Positions 1 to 7,843 of a stretch of 37,666 bases of DNA are shown piece by piece. Every line of letters begins with the position of its first letter. The stretch's first letter is position 1. This DNA comes from a virus, in the IMG/VR virus record IMGVR_UViG_3300011254_000646, positions 1 through 37,666 of that record. One strand, given 5' to 3'. Position numbers and translations under genes: made by a program. Under the pieces are notes generated by a model. That model was not told where the DNA came from and searched no databases. It saw nothing but the letters and a program-made list of their open reading frames with translations.

Positions 1-21
1 TACAACGTTTCGGTTAAAAAT
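1..21. repeat. Left copy of 21-bp terminal repeat (circular overlap)
   Basis: Bases 1-21 are identical to 37646-37666. An exact overlap of this short length at the two ends of a contig is typical of an assembler cutting a circular or circularly permuted molecule, so 37645 should join to 1. It falls in the gap between two small genes, not at a recognisable packaging site. A true short direct terminal repeat is less likely but cannot be excluded. Confidence 0.85.
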
Positions 22-39
22 TGAAGCGATTAGATAACC
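2..39 (+). repeat. Intercassette repeat R3
   Basis: Third member of a family of 38-39 bp intergenic elements (others at 36884-36921 and 37338-37376). It begins ACAACG, has GCG near its middle-right (26-28) and ends TTAGATAACC. Across the circular junction it starts 3 bases after the stop of the 83-residue gene ending at 37643. The middle diverges more than the ends. Canonical integron attC core sites are not present. Confidence 0.6.
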
Positions 40-62
40 GGAACAGGTTCACCCGATAAAAC

Positions 63-133
63 AAGCAATAAGTAGCTAAACAATAAGGCCAACCTACTTA
101 TTCGCTTATATTTTTTAACCATTGTTGGCCTTA
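63..133 (+). other. Interleaved inverted repeats, pseudoknot-like leader
   Basis: Two inverted repeats interlock in the order a-b-a'-b'. Arm a (63-75, AAGCAATAAGTAG) pairs with 94-107 over 13 bp with one bulged C at 103. Arm b (84-93, TAAGGCCAAC) pairs perfectly with 124-133 over 10 bp. Arm b lies inside the loop of stem a while b' lies outside it, which is H-type pseudoknot geometry in RNA. Alternatively the two stems exclude each other, as in an attenuator switch. The element ends 11 bases before the start of the 90-residue gene at 145. Confidence 0.6.
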
Positions 134-144
134 GTTTTATTCAA

Positions 145-417
145 ATGTTCAAAGTAGAAGAAAAAAGAATTATTAACTACGTTCAATCTGCTGATGGTAA
201 TTCAGAGAGTGTTGTCATAGATTATAAATCAAAAAAAGTTCACGATTATCAAAAAGCATTTCGATTACTAGGAGAATCAAATTTTGATGAATTAAATAAA
301 TTTGGAAGCATCTGTTTAAATGGGTTTATTTATACAATCGTCGAGCCTTTTCAAACTATGCACTTTGCAAATGGTAAAATATTGCTGCCAAATAATTATG
401 AAGGAATAGACGGCTAA
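145..417 (+). CDS. Hypothetical 90-residue protein, orphan cassette gene
   Basis: I do not recognise this family. The product is small, soluble and slightly charged, with no signal peptide, membrane segment or cysteine pair. The ATG at 145 follows the interleaved inverted-repeat leader. The gene sits between copies of TAAGGCCAAC: plus orientation at 84-93, minus at 124-133, plus again at 419-428, two bases after the stop. It contains CpG at a far higher rate than the tail genes that follow and shares this with the two small genes on the other side of the circular junction. I infer it belongs to the same acquired segment between the terminase and the tail module. Function unknown; an accessory or anti-defence role would be a guess. 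Confidence 0.6.
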   Translation: MFKVEEKRIINYVQSADGNSESVVIDYKSKKVHDYQKAFRLLGESNFDELNKFGSICLNGFIYTIVEPFQTMHFANGKILLPNNYEGIDG

Positions 418-418
418 T

Positions 419-428
419 TAAGGCCAAC
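419..428 (+). repeat. Third copy of TAAGGCCAAC
   Basis: This 10-mer is identical to 84-93 and is the reverse complement of 124-133, so the 90-residue gene is bracketed by the motif. The sequence after it (TACTATTA) also resembles the bases after the first copy (CTACTTATT), which suggests that the whole leader element was partly duplicated. Confidence 0.55.
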
Positions 429-459
429 TACTATTAAACGTAATTCAAAAAATTGAACC

Positions 460-705
460 ATGAAAAAATTTGAGCAACTTACTGAATTTGAGCAATTAAG
501 CATCTCAAGACTCCAGTCAGCAGTCAGCTCCGGAAAGATTTCAAATGATGCTCTAGTGCAAATTATTGAACAATGTGGTTCATTTCTTAATCTCAAGACA
601 ATTCCGGCATATGCAAATGAATCAGGTATGAGTTACAATGGAGTCAAAAAATTCAGAGAAATAAAAGAAATATTTGGAGTGAAATTTGTCATTGATAATG
701 AGTAA
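460..705 (+). CDS. Small helix-turn-helix-like protein (81 aa)
   Basis: Mostly helical, with the C-terminal stretch AYANESGMSYNGVKKF followed by FGVKFVIDNE. That pattern resembles the short HTH proteins of Bacteroidota phages and mobile elements, in which a recognition helix (SYNGVKK) is followed by a beta-hairpin ending in a VxDN motif. A DNA-binding role is inferred from this similarity only. Its CpG content is low, with both CpGs inside CCGG, so it belongs compositionally to the phage backbone and marks the right edge of the CpG-rich segment. It lies 10 bases before the methyltransferase gene. A regulator of the late tail operon is possible, but a small structural protein is not excluded. 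Confidence 0.5.
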   Translation: MKKFEQLTEFEQLSISRLQSAVSSGKISNDALVQIIEQCGSFLNLKTIPAYANESGMSYNGVKKFREIKEIFGVKFVIDNE

Positions 706-715
706 AAAAAAATAA

Positions 716-1267
716 ATGGAATTTAAAAAGTATGATCAAAGAGGTGCATATCATTGGGAGCTGTATGAAAACAAAAGAGATATTTATCATCATTATGTGA
801 ACAATGTGCTGTCTTGGGTAATTGAGAGACCAGTGCTGGATGTTGGTGCTGGAGATGGATTAATCACTCATTTGTTTGGAACAAAATCAATTGGCTTTGA
901 TAACAACAAAACAGCTGTGAATCTAGCAAAAGCAAAAAACGCCAATGTGGTTCATGGTGATGTTTATAAGCCATTAATTTTGCCAAAATATCCAGCTGTA
1001 TTCATGGGAGATGTGATTGAGCATCTTGCAGACTGGAAATTGGCTATCAAAAACATAAAGAGCTGTTTGAATGATGATGGTCATCTCTACATCACAACTC
1101 CACCAGCAAGAGCTGACAGAAAGCTCCAAGATAAATTTCATTACTTTGAATGGAATCCTGATGAATTAAAATTGAACATTGAAAGTCAAGGCTTTGAATG
1201 TGTTGATCCAATTATTGTTCAGAATTACAGAATGTTTGCTAAATTTAAAATAAATTTGAAACCATGA
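716..1267 (+). CDS. Class I SAM-dependent methyltransferase (183 aa)
   Basis: A compact Rossmann-fold methyltransferase of the Methyltransf_11/23 type. Motif I is LDVGAGDG (residues 41-48), the acidic end of strand 2 is GFDNN, and motif IV is MGDVIEHL near residue 100, followed by a TTPP motif after strand 5. Substrate unknown. This type usually methylates small molecules, sugars or lipids; no DNA or RNA target domain is visible. The ATG at 716 follows a poly-A stretch and the stop overlaps the next start (ATGA). It is one of three SAM methyltransferases in the structural operon; the other two (12872, 14245) lie among glycosyltransferases. I infer that it helps to modify a sugar or a virion protein. 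Confidence 0.85.
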   Translation: MEFKKYDQRGAYHWELYENKRDIYHHYVNNVLSWVIERPVLDVGAGDGLITHLFGTKSIGFDNNKTAVNLAKAKNANVVHGDVYKPLILPKYPAVFMGDVIEHLADWKLAIKNIKSCLNDDGHLYITTPPARADRKLQDKFHYFEWNPDELKLNIESQGFECVDPIIVQNYRMFAKFKINLKP

Positions 1268-1641
1268 GTTGTGATATTGCCAACTTTCAAAAAATCCAAT
1301 GTAACATCAGTACAATTGCATTGGCTCAAATAGAAACTCCGGAGAGCTTTCTTGTCAGAATAACAAATCCAAACACATTCAAATCATATTGGTTTGTCAC
1401 ATCTCTTGATGGGATGTCTGTTGTTGTTGATGTGTCATCAGAATCATTTGATGTTGGTGTCCCATATCAATTCAGCATTTTCTCTGATGTTGACAGCACT
1501 CAAAAAGGTGCAATTCCATTTCAAGAAATTGGTGGTGATGGAGTTAATTTCAATTATTATGTTGGGATTCTTGAATTCACCAATACAATTGGTGGCACTG
1601 CAACTGATTTCCCAACTGCACAACTAACTCTGAAACCATGA
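1264..1641 (+). CDS. Hypothetical tail-region protein (125 aa)
   Basis: I do not recognise the family. The protein is beta-rich, without membrane helices, with two early cysteines (residues 3 and 13) and a C-terminal strand-rich half (FNYYVGILEFTN). It overlaps the methyltransferase stop by ATGA and the next membrane gene by the same arrangement, so it is translated as part of the operon leading to the tail chaperones. Its size and beta content would suit a small tail or virion accessory protein, but there is no motif to prove it. Confidence 0.6.
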   Translation: MSCDIANFQKIQCNISTIALAQIETPESFLVRITNPNTFKSYWFVTSLDGMSVVVDVSSESFDVGVPYQFSIFSDVDSTQKGAIPFQEIGGDGVNFNYYVGILEFTNTIGGTATDFPTAQLTLKP

Positions 1642-1943
1642 TTGATCTTTTGATTTTTGTTGTTATTGCATCATTCTGGTGTATTGGTGTCTTTCATTCA
1701 ACATTGGATAATTTCATTCTTGAGAAACCTGATAAATGGCTGATGAAAGTATTACCTTCATTTGTTTATAGACCACTTTTTGGCTGCATTTATTGCATGG
1801 CATCTTTGCATTCATTGATTGTTTGGAGTCTCCTCAGCATTGCCGGAGTTGATACAATTCCATTTTATGTATTAATTATTGCAATTCCAATGGTCTCAGC
1901 ATTGAATGGCATGATTTCAAGACTTATTCCAGATTCTCAATGA
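1638..1943 (+). CDS. Small membrane protein with CxxC motif (101 aa, DUF1360-like)
   Basis: Three hydrophobic segments are visible: residues about 2-22, 55-72 and 75-92. Between the first two lies RPLFGCIYCMASLHS, a CxxCM(A/S)S signature seen in short phage and bacterial inner-membrane proteins of the DUF1360-like type. Function in that family is not established. It is translationally coupled on both sides (ATGA at 1638 and 1940). Position just before the tail chaperone is unusual for a membrane protein; it could act at the envelope during infection or exclusion. Confident as a gene, not in its role. Confidence 0.65.
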   Translation: MIDLLIFVVIASFWCIGVFHSTLDNFILEKPDKWLMKVLPSFVYRPLFGCIYCMASLHSLIVWSLLSIAGVDTIPFYVLIIAIPMVSALNGMISRLIPDSQ

Positions 1944-2575
1944 AAAAGCTAATTCAATTAATTTATTCAATTGCACCAACAGCATTCAATGCTCTGGTTT
2001 TTGAAAAAAATCACAGTCATAAAGATTGGAGAGAACATTGTGAAATTGGATTCATTGATTCTGATGGCACAAAATACTGGAGATATAAACCAGATTACAA
2101 GATGCCAATTCAAAGAATGACATATATTGACACATTAAAATTGCAATATATTCAATCATGGTCATTGCAAGAGCAACAATTGTTTGATGATAAGCTCACG
2201 CATTTATTTGAGACTCTTGAGAAAGACAAAGGTCTTGGCAGCTATTACAAACAGCTTGCATCTCTCAAGAGCTTGCTGGATGAAAAACAATTGAGAAAAA
2301 ACCAAGTGATTCAGATTGACATCTTGATTGAAATGGTTGCTTGCTTATTGATCAGAGATGATGAAAATCCATTTGAAGTCAATGAAAAATTGTTGGCTGA
2401 AAAAGTTGAAACTTTCAAAAAAAAAATCAATTTCAACTTTCTCAAACAAAAGTCTATCTTGGAATGGATGAACTTGTCTCATCTTACAGAGCAAGAATTC
2501 ACTCAGCTCTGGCAATTGAGCCAGCAATACATGGACAAGCGGAGCAAAAGATTGAAATCTATCACCAACGCATAA
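1940..2575 (+). CDS. Tail assembly chaperone, G-like (211 aa)
   Basis: Assigned mainly by position: it directly precedes a second ORF that overlaps it in the -1 frame, and that ORF precedes the tape measure gene. This is the arrangement of lambda G/GT and many siphophages. The protein is helical and charged with no membrane segment. Codons for residues 160-162 are AAA AAA AAA within a run of ten A residues (2417-2426). In the -1 frame the last stop before this run is TGA at 2407-2409 and the frame then stays open to 2724. A -1 slip at the A-run would give a fusion of about 261 residues. The zero-frame tail after the slip site (about 50 residues) is longer than usual. Confidence 0.6.
   Translation: MKKLIQLIYSIAPTAFNALVFEKNHSHKDWREHCEIGFIDSDGTKYWRYKPDYKMPIQRMTYIDTLKLQYIQSWSLQEQQLFDDKLTHLFETLEKDKGLGSYYKQLASLKSLLDEKQLRKNQVIQIDILIEMVACLLIRDDENPFEVNEKLLAEKVETFKKKINFNFLKQKSILEWMNLSHLTEQEFTQLWQLSQQYMDKRSKRLKSITNA
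2417..2426 (+). promoter_or_regulatory. Candidate -1 frameshift slippery A-run
   Basis: Ten consecutive A residues start exactly on a codon boundary of the upstream chaperone frame, giving A AAA AAA heptamers. The -1 frame is closed 8 bases upstream (TGA 2407-2409) and open from 2410 through the 87-residue ORF. No strong downstream hairpin is obvious, but long A-runs can slip without one. Polymerase slippage on the same run could also make the product. Confidence 0.55.
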
Positions 2576-2727
2576 TTTTTGACAAGATTCAAGCGGAGAG
2601 AATGAATCTCTGGTTGCTTGCTGAACAAGACATTGCAAAATTTCAAGTAATTTTGAGACAATCAGTTGAGCAAATCACAGAGCTGATTCTTTTCAAACGA
2701 AAACAAAAAGACAATCAAAATGGCTGA
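2464..2727 (+). CDS. T-like frameshift extension of tail chaperone (87 aa from its own ATG)
   Basis: The ORF begins with ATG 2464, 112 bases inside the previous gene and in its -1 frame, and ends 8 bases inside the tape measure gene. A simple internal start with such a long overlap is unlike the 1-20 base overlaps elsewhere in this genome. Translation by -1 frameshift from the A-run at 2417 is the more natural reading, and the frame is open from 2410. The segment is helical and charged, as expected of the T domain, which in lambda links the major tail protein to the tape measure. No recognised motif. If expressed separately it is a small helical protein. Confidence 0.6.
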   Translation: MDELVSSYRARIHSALAIEPAIHGQAEQKIEIYHQRIIFDKIQAERMNLWLLAEQDIAKFQVILRQSVEQITELILFKRKQKDNQNG

Positions 2728-4672
2728 TGACGTAATTCTTGCAAAATATAGACTGGAGCTTGCCGATTTCCGGAAAGATATGGATTCCATCAACAAAAAG
2801 TTTGACTCACAAAGCAAACAAACAAAAAAGCAAACTGATGGGATGAAAAGCTCTTTCAAAGAAATTGGTGGAGCAATAGCTGGAGCATTTGCTGTTGGTC
2901 AACTGATAGAGTTTGGAAAAAAGATAATTGACATAACTGGAGAGTTTCAAAAATTTGAAGCTGTATTGACAAATACACTTGGCAGTCAAGGAGCTGCAAA
3001 GATTGCAATGGGAGAAATTGTGAAATTTGCATCAACGACTCCATTTCAAGTCAAAGAATTAACAGAGGCTTTTGTTAAACTTGCAAATCAAGGATTCAGA
3101 CCAACAATTGATCAAATGAGACAGCTTGGTGATTTAGCTGCATCAACTGGAAAAACATTTGATATGCTTGCAGAAGCTATCATTGATGCTCAAGTTGGTG
3201 AGTTTGAAAGATTGAAAGAATTTGGCATCAGAGCAGAAAAGCAAGGAGATCAAGTGACATTCACATTCAAAGGAGTGAAAACCCAAGTTGATTTTGCAAC
3301 TGAGTCAATTCAAAACTACATTTTAAGTCTTGGAGATTTGAATGGAGTTGCTGGAGCAACAGATGCAATCAGTAAGACATTGACTGGTCAAATATCAATG
3401 CTCACAGATGCTGTTGATCTGTTGATGGTTTCAATTGGGCAAGGTAGCTCAGGAGTTTTGAATGATTTTATCAGCTCTTTAACTGAAATTGTTCAAGATA
3501 TTACAGAAGTGACAAACAGATCAAAAGGATTTGAGAAATCACTAGCTAGATTGGCACTTTTTGGCACTGGAGCAGATTTAGGATCAATTATGGATGAGCC
3601 AATTGAAAAACAAAAAGAGCTGAATGCTGGAATTATAACTGTGGCAAGAAATCTCAAGAATCTTTCAAAGGAAGCACAAAACAATGCCAGTGATTTAAAT
3701 GATTATGCTAATGCATTGTCAGCCATTGCAGATAATTTAAGTGATGGAGATGAACCAGTTGAGCTTTTTACATCACAATTGAAGGAGTTGAAAGATATTC
3801 AATCATTTTTAAATGAAGATAGTCTTGGATATTTAAACCTTCAAAGAGAAATCATCAGCATTGAGGAGCAAAGAGCTAAAGCAATTGAATTGGTCAACAT
3901 ACAACTTGAGAGAGAGAAATTCTTGATGAATGCTGTGAATGTTGAAACTATTAATGCCGGAGAGTCAATGTCTGTTTCCACTGAAAAAATGGAGCAACAA
4001 ACAGAATTAAGAGGTCAATTTGTTGATTCAAGTCAATATCAACTAAAAACATTGAATCAAGAGATGGCAGTGATTGAAAACAAATTTGACAATGTCAATC
4101 TGATTCTTAATTCACTAGGAGCAACAATGAATCAATTGAATCTTAATGAAAAGCAATCAGCATTATTGCAAATTGCATTAAGCCAAGCACAAATCATTGC
4201 AAGTGCAGCACAAGCTGCTGCAAAAGCTGGAGCGCAAGCTGGAGCAGGAGCTCCAATTGTCACTCCAGCAATTTTAGCAACTGTTTTGGCAGCAACATTG
4301 CCAAATGTAATTGCAGCAACACAGATTGTTCGTAATAGCAAAGTGCCAAAATACTATGAAGGAACAGAATATTTGACCGGAGCAAGAGGAAAAGACCAAA
4401 TTCCAATTCTTGCCAATTATGGTGAAAGAATCATTCCAACATTGGACAATGCTAAAATTGGCAGAGACCTGAGCAACAAAGAGCTGGTTGATGCTGCTGT
4501 GATGTATAAAGCATTTAAAAGAATGGGCAATCAGTCAGGAATTGACTATCAAAGAATGGATAAAATTGAAAGAAAAGGAGCATTGACAATTGCCAACAAG
4601 CTGGATGTTGTTATTGCAAACCAAAGGACATCACAAATTGAAAATAAACTGAGCTGGAATGGCGTTTTATAG
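2720..4672 (+). CDS. Tail tape measure protein (650 aa)
   Basis: Determines tail length and is ejected with the DNA. The N-terminal 60 residues are a charged coiled-coil stretch (IxKKFDSQSKQTKKQ). A short glycine/alanine hydrophobic helix follows (GGAIAGAFAVGQLIEF), then the TP901-type tape measure core: FEAVLTNTLGSQGAA, a TTPFQVKELTEAFVKL motif and an LGDLAASTGKTFDMLAEAI motif near residues 135-155. Long helices run to about residue 470. A second Ala/Gly-rich hydrophobic region (about 480-545) precedes a conserved-looking YYEGTEY.TGARGKD and GERIIP segment near the C-terminus, typical of the end of such proteins. At roughly 1.5 angstrom per residue the tail would be near 100 nm. No sheath gene is seen, so a siphovirus is likely. 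Confidence 0.92.
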   Translation: MADDVILAKYRLELADFRKDMDSINKKFDSQSKQTKKQTDGMKSSFKEIGGAIAGAFAVGQLIEFGKKIIDITGEFQKFEAVLTNTLGSQGAAKIAMGEIVKFASTTPFQVKELTEAFVKLANQGFRPTIDQMRQLGDLAASTGKTFDMLAEAIIDAQVGEFERLKEFGIRAEKQGDQVTFTFKGVKTQVDFATESIQNYILSLGDLNGVAGATDAISKTLTGQISMLTDAVDLLMVSIGQGSSGVLNDFISSLTEIVQDITEVTNRSKGFEKSLARLALFGTGADLGSIMDEPIEKQKELNAGIITVARNLKNLSKEAQNNASDLNDYANALSAIADNLSDGDEPVELFTSQLKELKDIQSFLNEDSLGYLNLQREIISIEEQRAKAIELVNIQLEREKFLMNAVNVETINAGESMSVSTEKMEQQTELRGQFVDSSQYQLKTLNQEMAVIENKFDNVNLILNSLGATMNQLNLNEKQSALLQIALSQAQIIASAAQAAAKAGAQAGAGAPIVTPAILATVLAATLPNVIAATQIVRNSKVPKYYEGTEYLTGARGKDQIPILANYGERIIPTLDNAKIGRDLSNKELVDAAVMYKAFKRMGNQSGIDYQRMDKIERKGALTIANKLDVVIANQRTSQIENKLSWNGVL

Positions 4673-6533
4673 ATTCACATTTGATCCAAATGGCACTCCA
4701 ACATTGGTGTCAGATCCAATCAATTGGGTTGAAAGCAACATTCAAATTAAAAGAGATGATGAAATAAAAGGAATATTTGCTGAATATATTGCTGATTTGA
4801 AATGGGTTGGTTCTGCATTTACATACTTAATGAATGTATTGTCTACAAATGGAATTTGCTCTGATGTTGATGTCCTGATTGAATACAAGCAAGATTTTCT
4901 GAATGATGATACTTTTGAAACATTGTTCAATGGGAAAATAAGACTGAGAGACATTAAAATTGACAGACAGAAAGACATTGCAACAGCAACAATTGTTGAT
5001 CAGACTCTTTCCAGTATCATCAAAGAAAGAATTGAATATAAGTGCTATTCTGCTGAGGTGAAATCTGTCAGTGGCACATCCATCACTGCACCAACATCAA
5101 AGCCAACAAAGCTGTTTTCTCCAATGGAGCAAACAAGATCTGTTTATTTAGATGATGTGAGAGCATATGCTGTGAATGATATGTTTGAATTCATCTTGAA
5201 GTTCATCACAGATAATCAAGTTGCTTTTGATTCAGATTTCTTTTCTGTTTCTGGCTCATCATCTGAAGTTTGGAAAATTGAACTTGATGAGGATGTTGTG
5301 TTAAGTAAAACATATACATTAAGCATTACAAATCAATTTGGTACATTAACTTCAAATTATACACTTGGAGCTGGTACAGCAACAAGAAAAGAAGCATTGC
5401 AAGAATTAACTTTTGGAATTGTTCAGCAATTCAGTCTTTCTCCAAATTACTCCAAATTTGATGGTTTGAATCCATATTGTGCTGTTGATGGGAATTTTAG
5501 AGATGGGAATTCTTTTACATCTGGAGCAAACTTTATTTATCTTGCATCATTGTGGGAATTGTCAGCAGTAACATTGACAAGTGGCACAACAACAAAAGTT
5601 GCATCATTAGACAGCAATATGGCTGATTTGCACATCACAACTGGTGAAATGATTTGGGAAATGAAAGATACCAGTGCAGACTCAAGAGATATTGAGTTTT
5701 TTCTTTCATTCAGAGATCTTTTCAATGCTTGCAATTATCATTTTGATTTGACTTTCACATTGACAGATGTTGGTGGCACTCCAACAATGAAATTGGAAAG
5801 AACAGAGTCATTGTTTGATCCAGCAGCAGCAGCATCTGTGACAATTACCGGAGTGACAGACATCCAAGAGTCATTCACTATGAAATACAAGAAATCTGGA
5901 ATTGTTATTGGTGGGAGAGATGTTGAAATTGTGAACAATGACATTGAGCCACTTTTAGATCAATATTGGGATGGGTTTGGGATGGACAAACCAACAGCTA
6001 TGAGAGTGACAACTGATTGTGGTGATGGGAATGAAAATATTGTTCCAACATTCAGAGGAGCAACAAAAGATTTTGCTAGAATTTTATTGGATGAAGTGGA
6101 TGACAATGGCACTCCAAGACCTCCATCAGATTTCAATAAAGACATTTTTTTCCTTGATTTATATGAAGATACATCATTATATTATGCGAAAAAATACAGC
6201 TACTTTTCAGCAGCACTTGGAGTAAATGAATTTCCAACTGGATATAATTTTCATCTTGGATCATTCAAAACAATTAACAACTGGATTTTCAGTCTAGGAG
6301 ATGGAGTAAGATTTGGAGATTTGGAGATGCCAAACAATAATTCTCTTGTTTTCTCAAGGATGTTTGAATTTTCAGTGCCACTTTCAGATGTTGATTGGCA
6401 AGCAATCATCAATAATTTAACAGACAAAATCACATTCTCAGGTCAAGGAGTTGCAGCAACAGATGGCTGGATTGATGAAATTGATGTGGATGTGAAAAAT
6501 GGAATCATTAATTTTAAACTTTTAGCAGAATAA
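4659..6533 (+). CDS. Large tail tip / baseplate protein (624 aa)
   Basis: It follows the tape measure with a 14-base overlap, the position of distal tail and tail-tip proteins. The sequence is beta-rich throughout, with many short aromatic strands and no membrane helices. Its first 150 residues have the feel of a DIT-like N-terminal domain (opening YRFTFDPNG; a middle with repeated acidic hairpins), but I cannot name a family with certainty. It may combine distal tail and tail-associated roles, since no other gene of this size follows the tape measure. The DNA is almost free of CpG: by hand I count two in this gene, one of them in CCGG. Confidence 0.65.
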   Translation: MAFYRFTFDPNGTPTLVSDPINWVESNIQIKRDDEIKGIFAEYIADLKWVGSAFTYLMNVLSTNGICSDVDVLIEYKQDFLNDDTFETLFNGKIRLRDIKIDRQKDIATATIVDQTLSSIIKERIEYKCYSAEVKSVSGTSITAPTSKPTKLFSPMEQTRSVYLDDVRAYAVNDMFEFILKFITDNQVAFDSDFFSVSGSSSEVWKIELDEDVVLSKTYTLSITNQFGTLTSNYTLGAGTATRKEALQELTFGIVQQFSLSPNYSKFDGLNPYCAVDGNFRDGNSFTSGANFIYLASLWELSAVTLTSGTTTKVASLDSNMADLHITTGEMIWEMKDTSADSRDIEFFLSFRDLFNACNYHFDLTFTLTDVGGTPTMKLERTESLFDPAAAASVTITGVTDIQESFTMKYKKSGIVIGGRDVEIVNNDIEPLLDQYWDGFGMDKPTAMRVTTDCGDGNENIVPTFRGATKDFARILLDEVDDNGTPRPPSDFNKDIFFLDLYEDTSLYYAKKYSYFSAALGVNEFPTGYNFHLGSFKTINNWIFSLGDGVRFGDLEMPNNNSLVFSRMFEFSVPLSDVDWQAIINNLTDKITFSGQGVAATDGWIDEIDVDVKNGIINFKLLAE

Positions 6534-6534
6534 A

Positions 6535-7740
6535 ATGTCCAGAACAGATGCAATCATAAGACCTCAGCCAATCAGATTCTTTGATGGCTTTGATACAGAG
6601 CTATTTGAATTTATTGACTTGAGCCAATATAGTGTCTTGTATAAAACAACAGACAACATTGAATTTCAAACCAACAATGTTGATGAGATGTGGTTCAATC
6701 AACTTTTCAGCAATAACCTATTCACATCAGGATTAACAAATTGGAGTCAATACAATGCTGGAACATTACCGGCATGGTCCACTGGCACTTGCTCTGGCAC
6801 AACAGATAGCACAGCAAGCATTACAAAAACTGCTGGTCAAGCGTCACAGACATTATATCAGCAGATTTCTCTTGAGCTTGGCAAATGGTACAGAATCAGT
6901 ATTGATATCTGTGATTTGACTGGTGTTGGAGTTTCACAATTCTCATGGAGTAATGATGGATCTCTTGGTGGGTTTACTGTATTAAGTACATTCAACATCC
7001 AGAGTGAATCAACTCAAATGGAATATTTCCAATGGGCTGAGGCATCCGGAGACTATGATTTGGGTTTTGTTATTACTGGCACTGGATCTGTCACAGCTTT
7101 GGAATTAAGCAGAATAAGACTGCAAACAGTGGACATGAGATACATTGAATGCACAACAGAGACAGCTGTTGATTTAGATGCAGAGACATTGGATGATGAT
7201 ATTATTACATTTTCATTGAGTGCTGTATTATTAACTCCAGATATTACATATTATTTTCAATCAAATAGTGTTGCTGGTCTTGGAAAATCAATCCAATTCA
7301 TGGCAACAGCCAGCACATTCTTTCAAATGCAGTTCAATCATACTGGAGATGGAGTTTTTGGAATCAAATGGTCTGATCTTACTGACTCAACATTGCTGAT
7401 GGGTTTCAAAAGACTGAACATTGGACAAAATACATTTGAAAATGAAAATGCAGAAGTATATCAAAACAGCTCTGAGCAAAACAGAACATTGTATTCTCAA
7501 ATTAATAAAAAGGTAAAAATATCAGTTGATGTTGTTCCATTTTATGTACTTGATGTGCTTGCTTATTTGACCAATGTCAATAACTTTCAAATTGATGTGA
7601 ATGGTGATGCAAGAAGGTATGTGAAAATACCAGATGACTTTGCTCCAAATTGGCAAGGATATGAGCAAGCATCAATCTCTTTTGATTGTTATGAAGCAGA
7701 GCAATCAACTGGAATTGTAAAAAATTCAGCCAACTTATAA
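6535..7740 (+). CDS. Tail protein with carbohydrate-binding-like domain (401 aa)
   Basis: Residues about 55-205 look like a CBM_4_9-type jelly roll: the opening FTSGLTNWSQ, a Q..LYQQISLELGKWYRISID strand pair, and a closing SGDYDLGFVITGTG ... LELSRIRLQT. Such domains bind glycans and are common in adsorption apparatus of Bacteroidota phages. The rest is beta-rich with no motif I can name. The gene follows the 624-residue tail gene by one base and is followed by a gap with a weak terminator-like sequence, so it ends a transcription block. I infer a role in recognising host surface polysaccharide at the tail tip. Confidence 0.65.
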   Translation: MSRTDAIIRPQPIRFFDGFDTELFEFIDLSQYSVLYKTTDNIEFQTNNVDEMWFNQLFSNNLFTSGLTNWSQYNAGTLPAWSTGTCSGTTDSTASITKTAGQASQTLYQQISLELGKWYRISIDICDLTGVGVSQFSWSNDGSLGGFTVLSTFNIQSESTQMEYFQWAEASGDYDLGFVITGTGSVTALELSRIRLQTVDMRYIECTTETAVDLDAETLDDDIITFSLSAVLLTPDITYYFQSNSVAGLGKSIQFMATASTFFQMQFNHTGDGVFGIKWSDLTDSTLLMGFKRLNIGQNTFENENAEVYQNSSEQNRTLYSQINKKVKISVDVVPFYVLDVLAYLTNVNNFQIDVNGDARRYVKIPDDFAPNWQGYEQASISFDCYEAEQSTGIVKNSANL

Positions 7741-7843
7741 CAAAATAAAATTCTGTATTTTTGTGAATGCTGAATGATAGTGGCAATTATCCCATAAGCC
7801 ATCAGAATACTGGGTTTTTTTATCAAATTTTAATTCAATCAAT
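7741..7843 (+). promoter_or_regulatory. 103-bp intergenic gap with weak terminator-like motif
   Basis: The gap contains CCCA (about 7791) and TGGG followed by seven T (about 7812-7822). A four-base stem before a T-tract is only a weak intrinsic terminator. The remaining sequence is AT-rich and leads to an A-rich leader before ATG 7844. No gene fits here. Confidence 0.3.
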
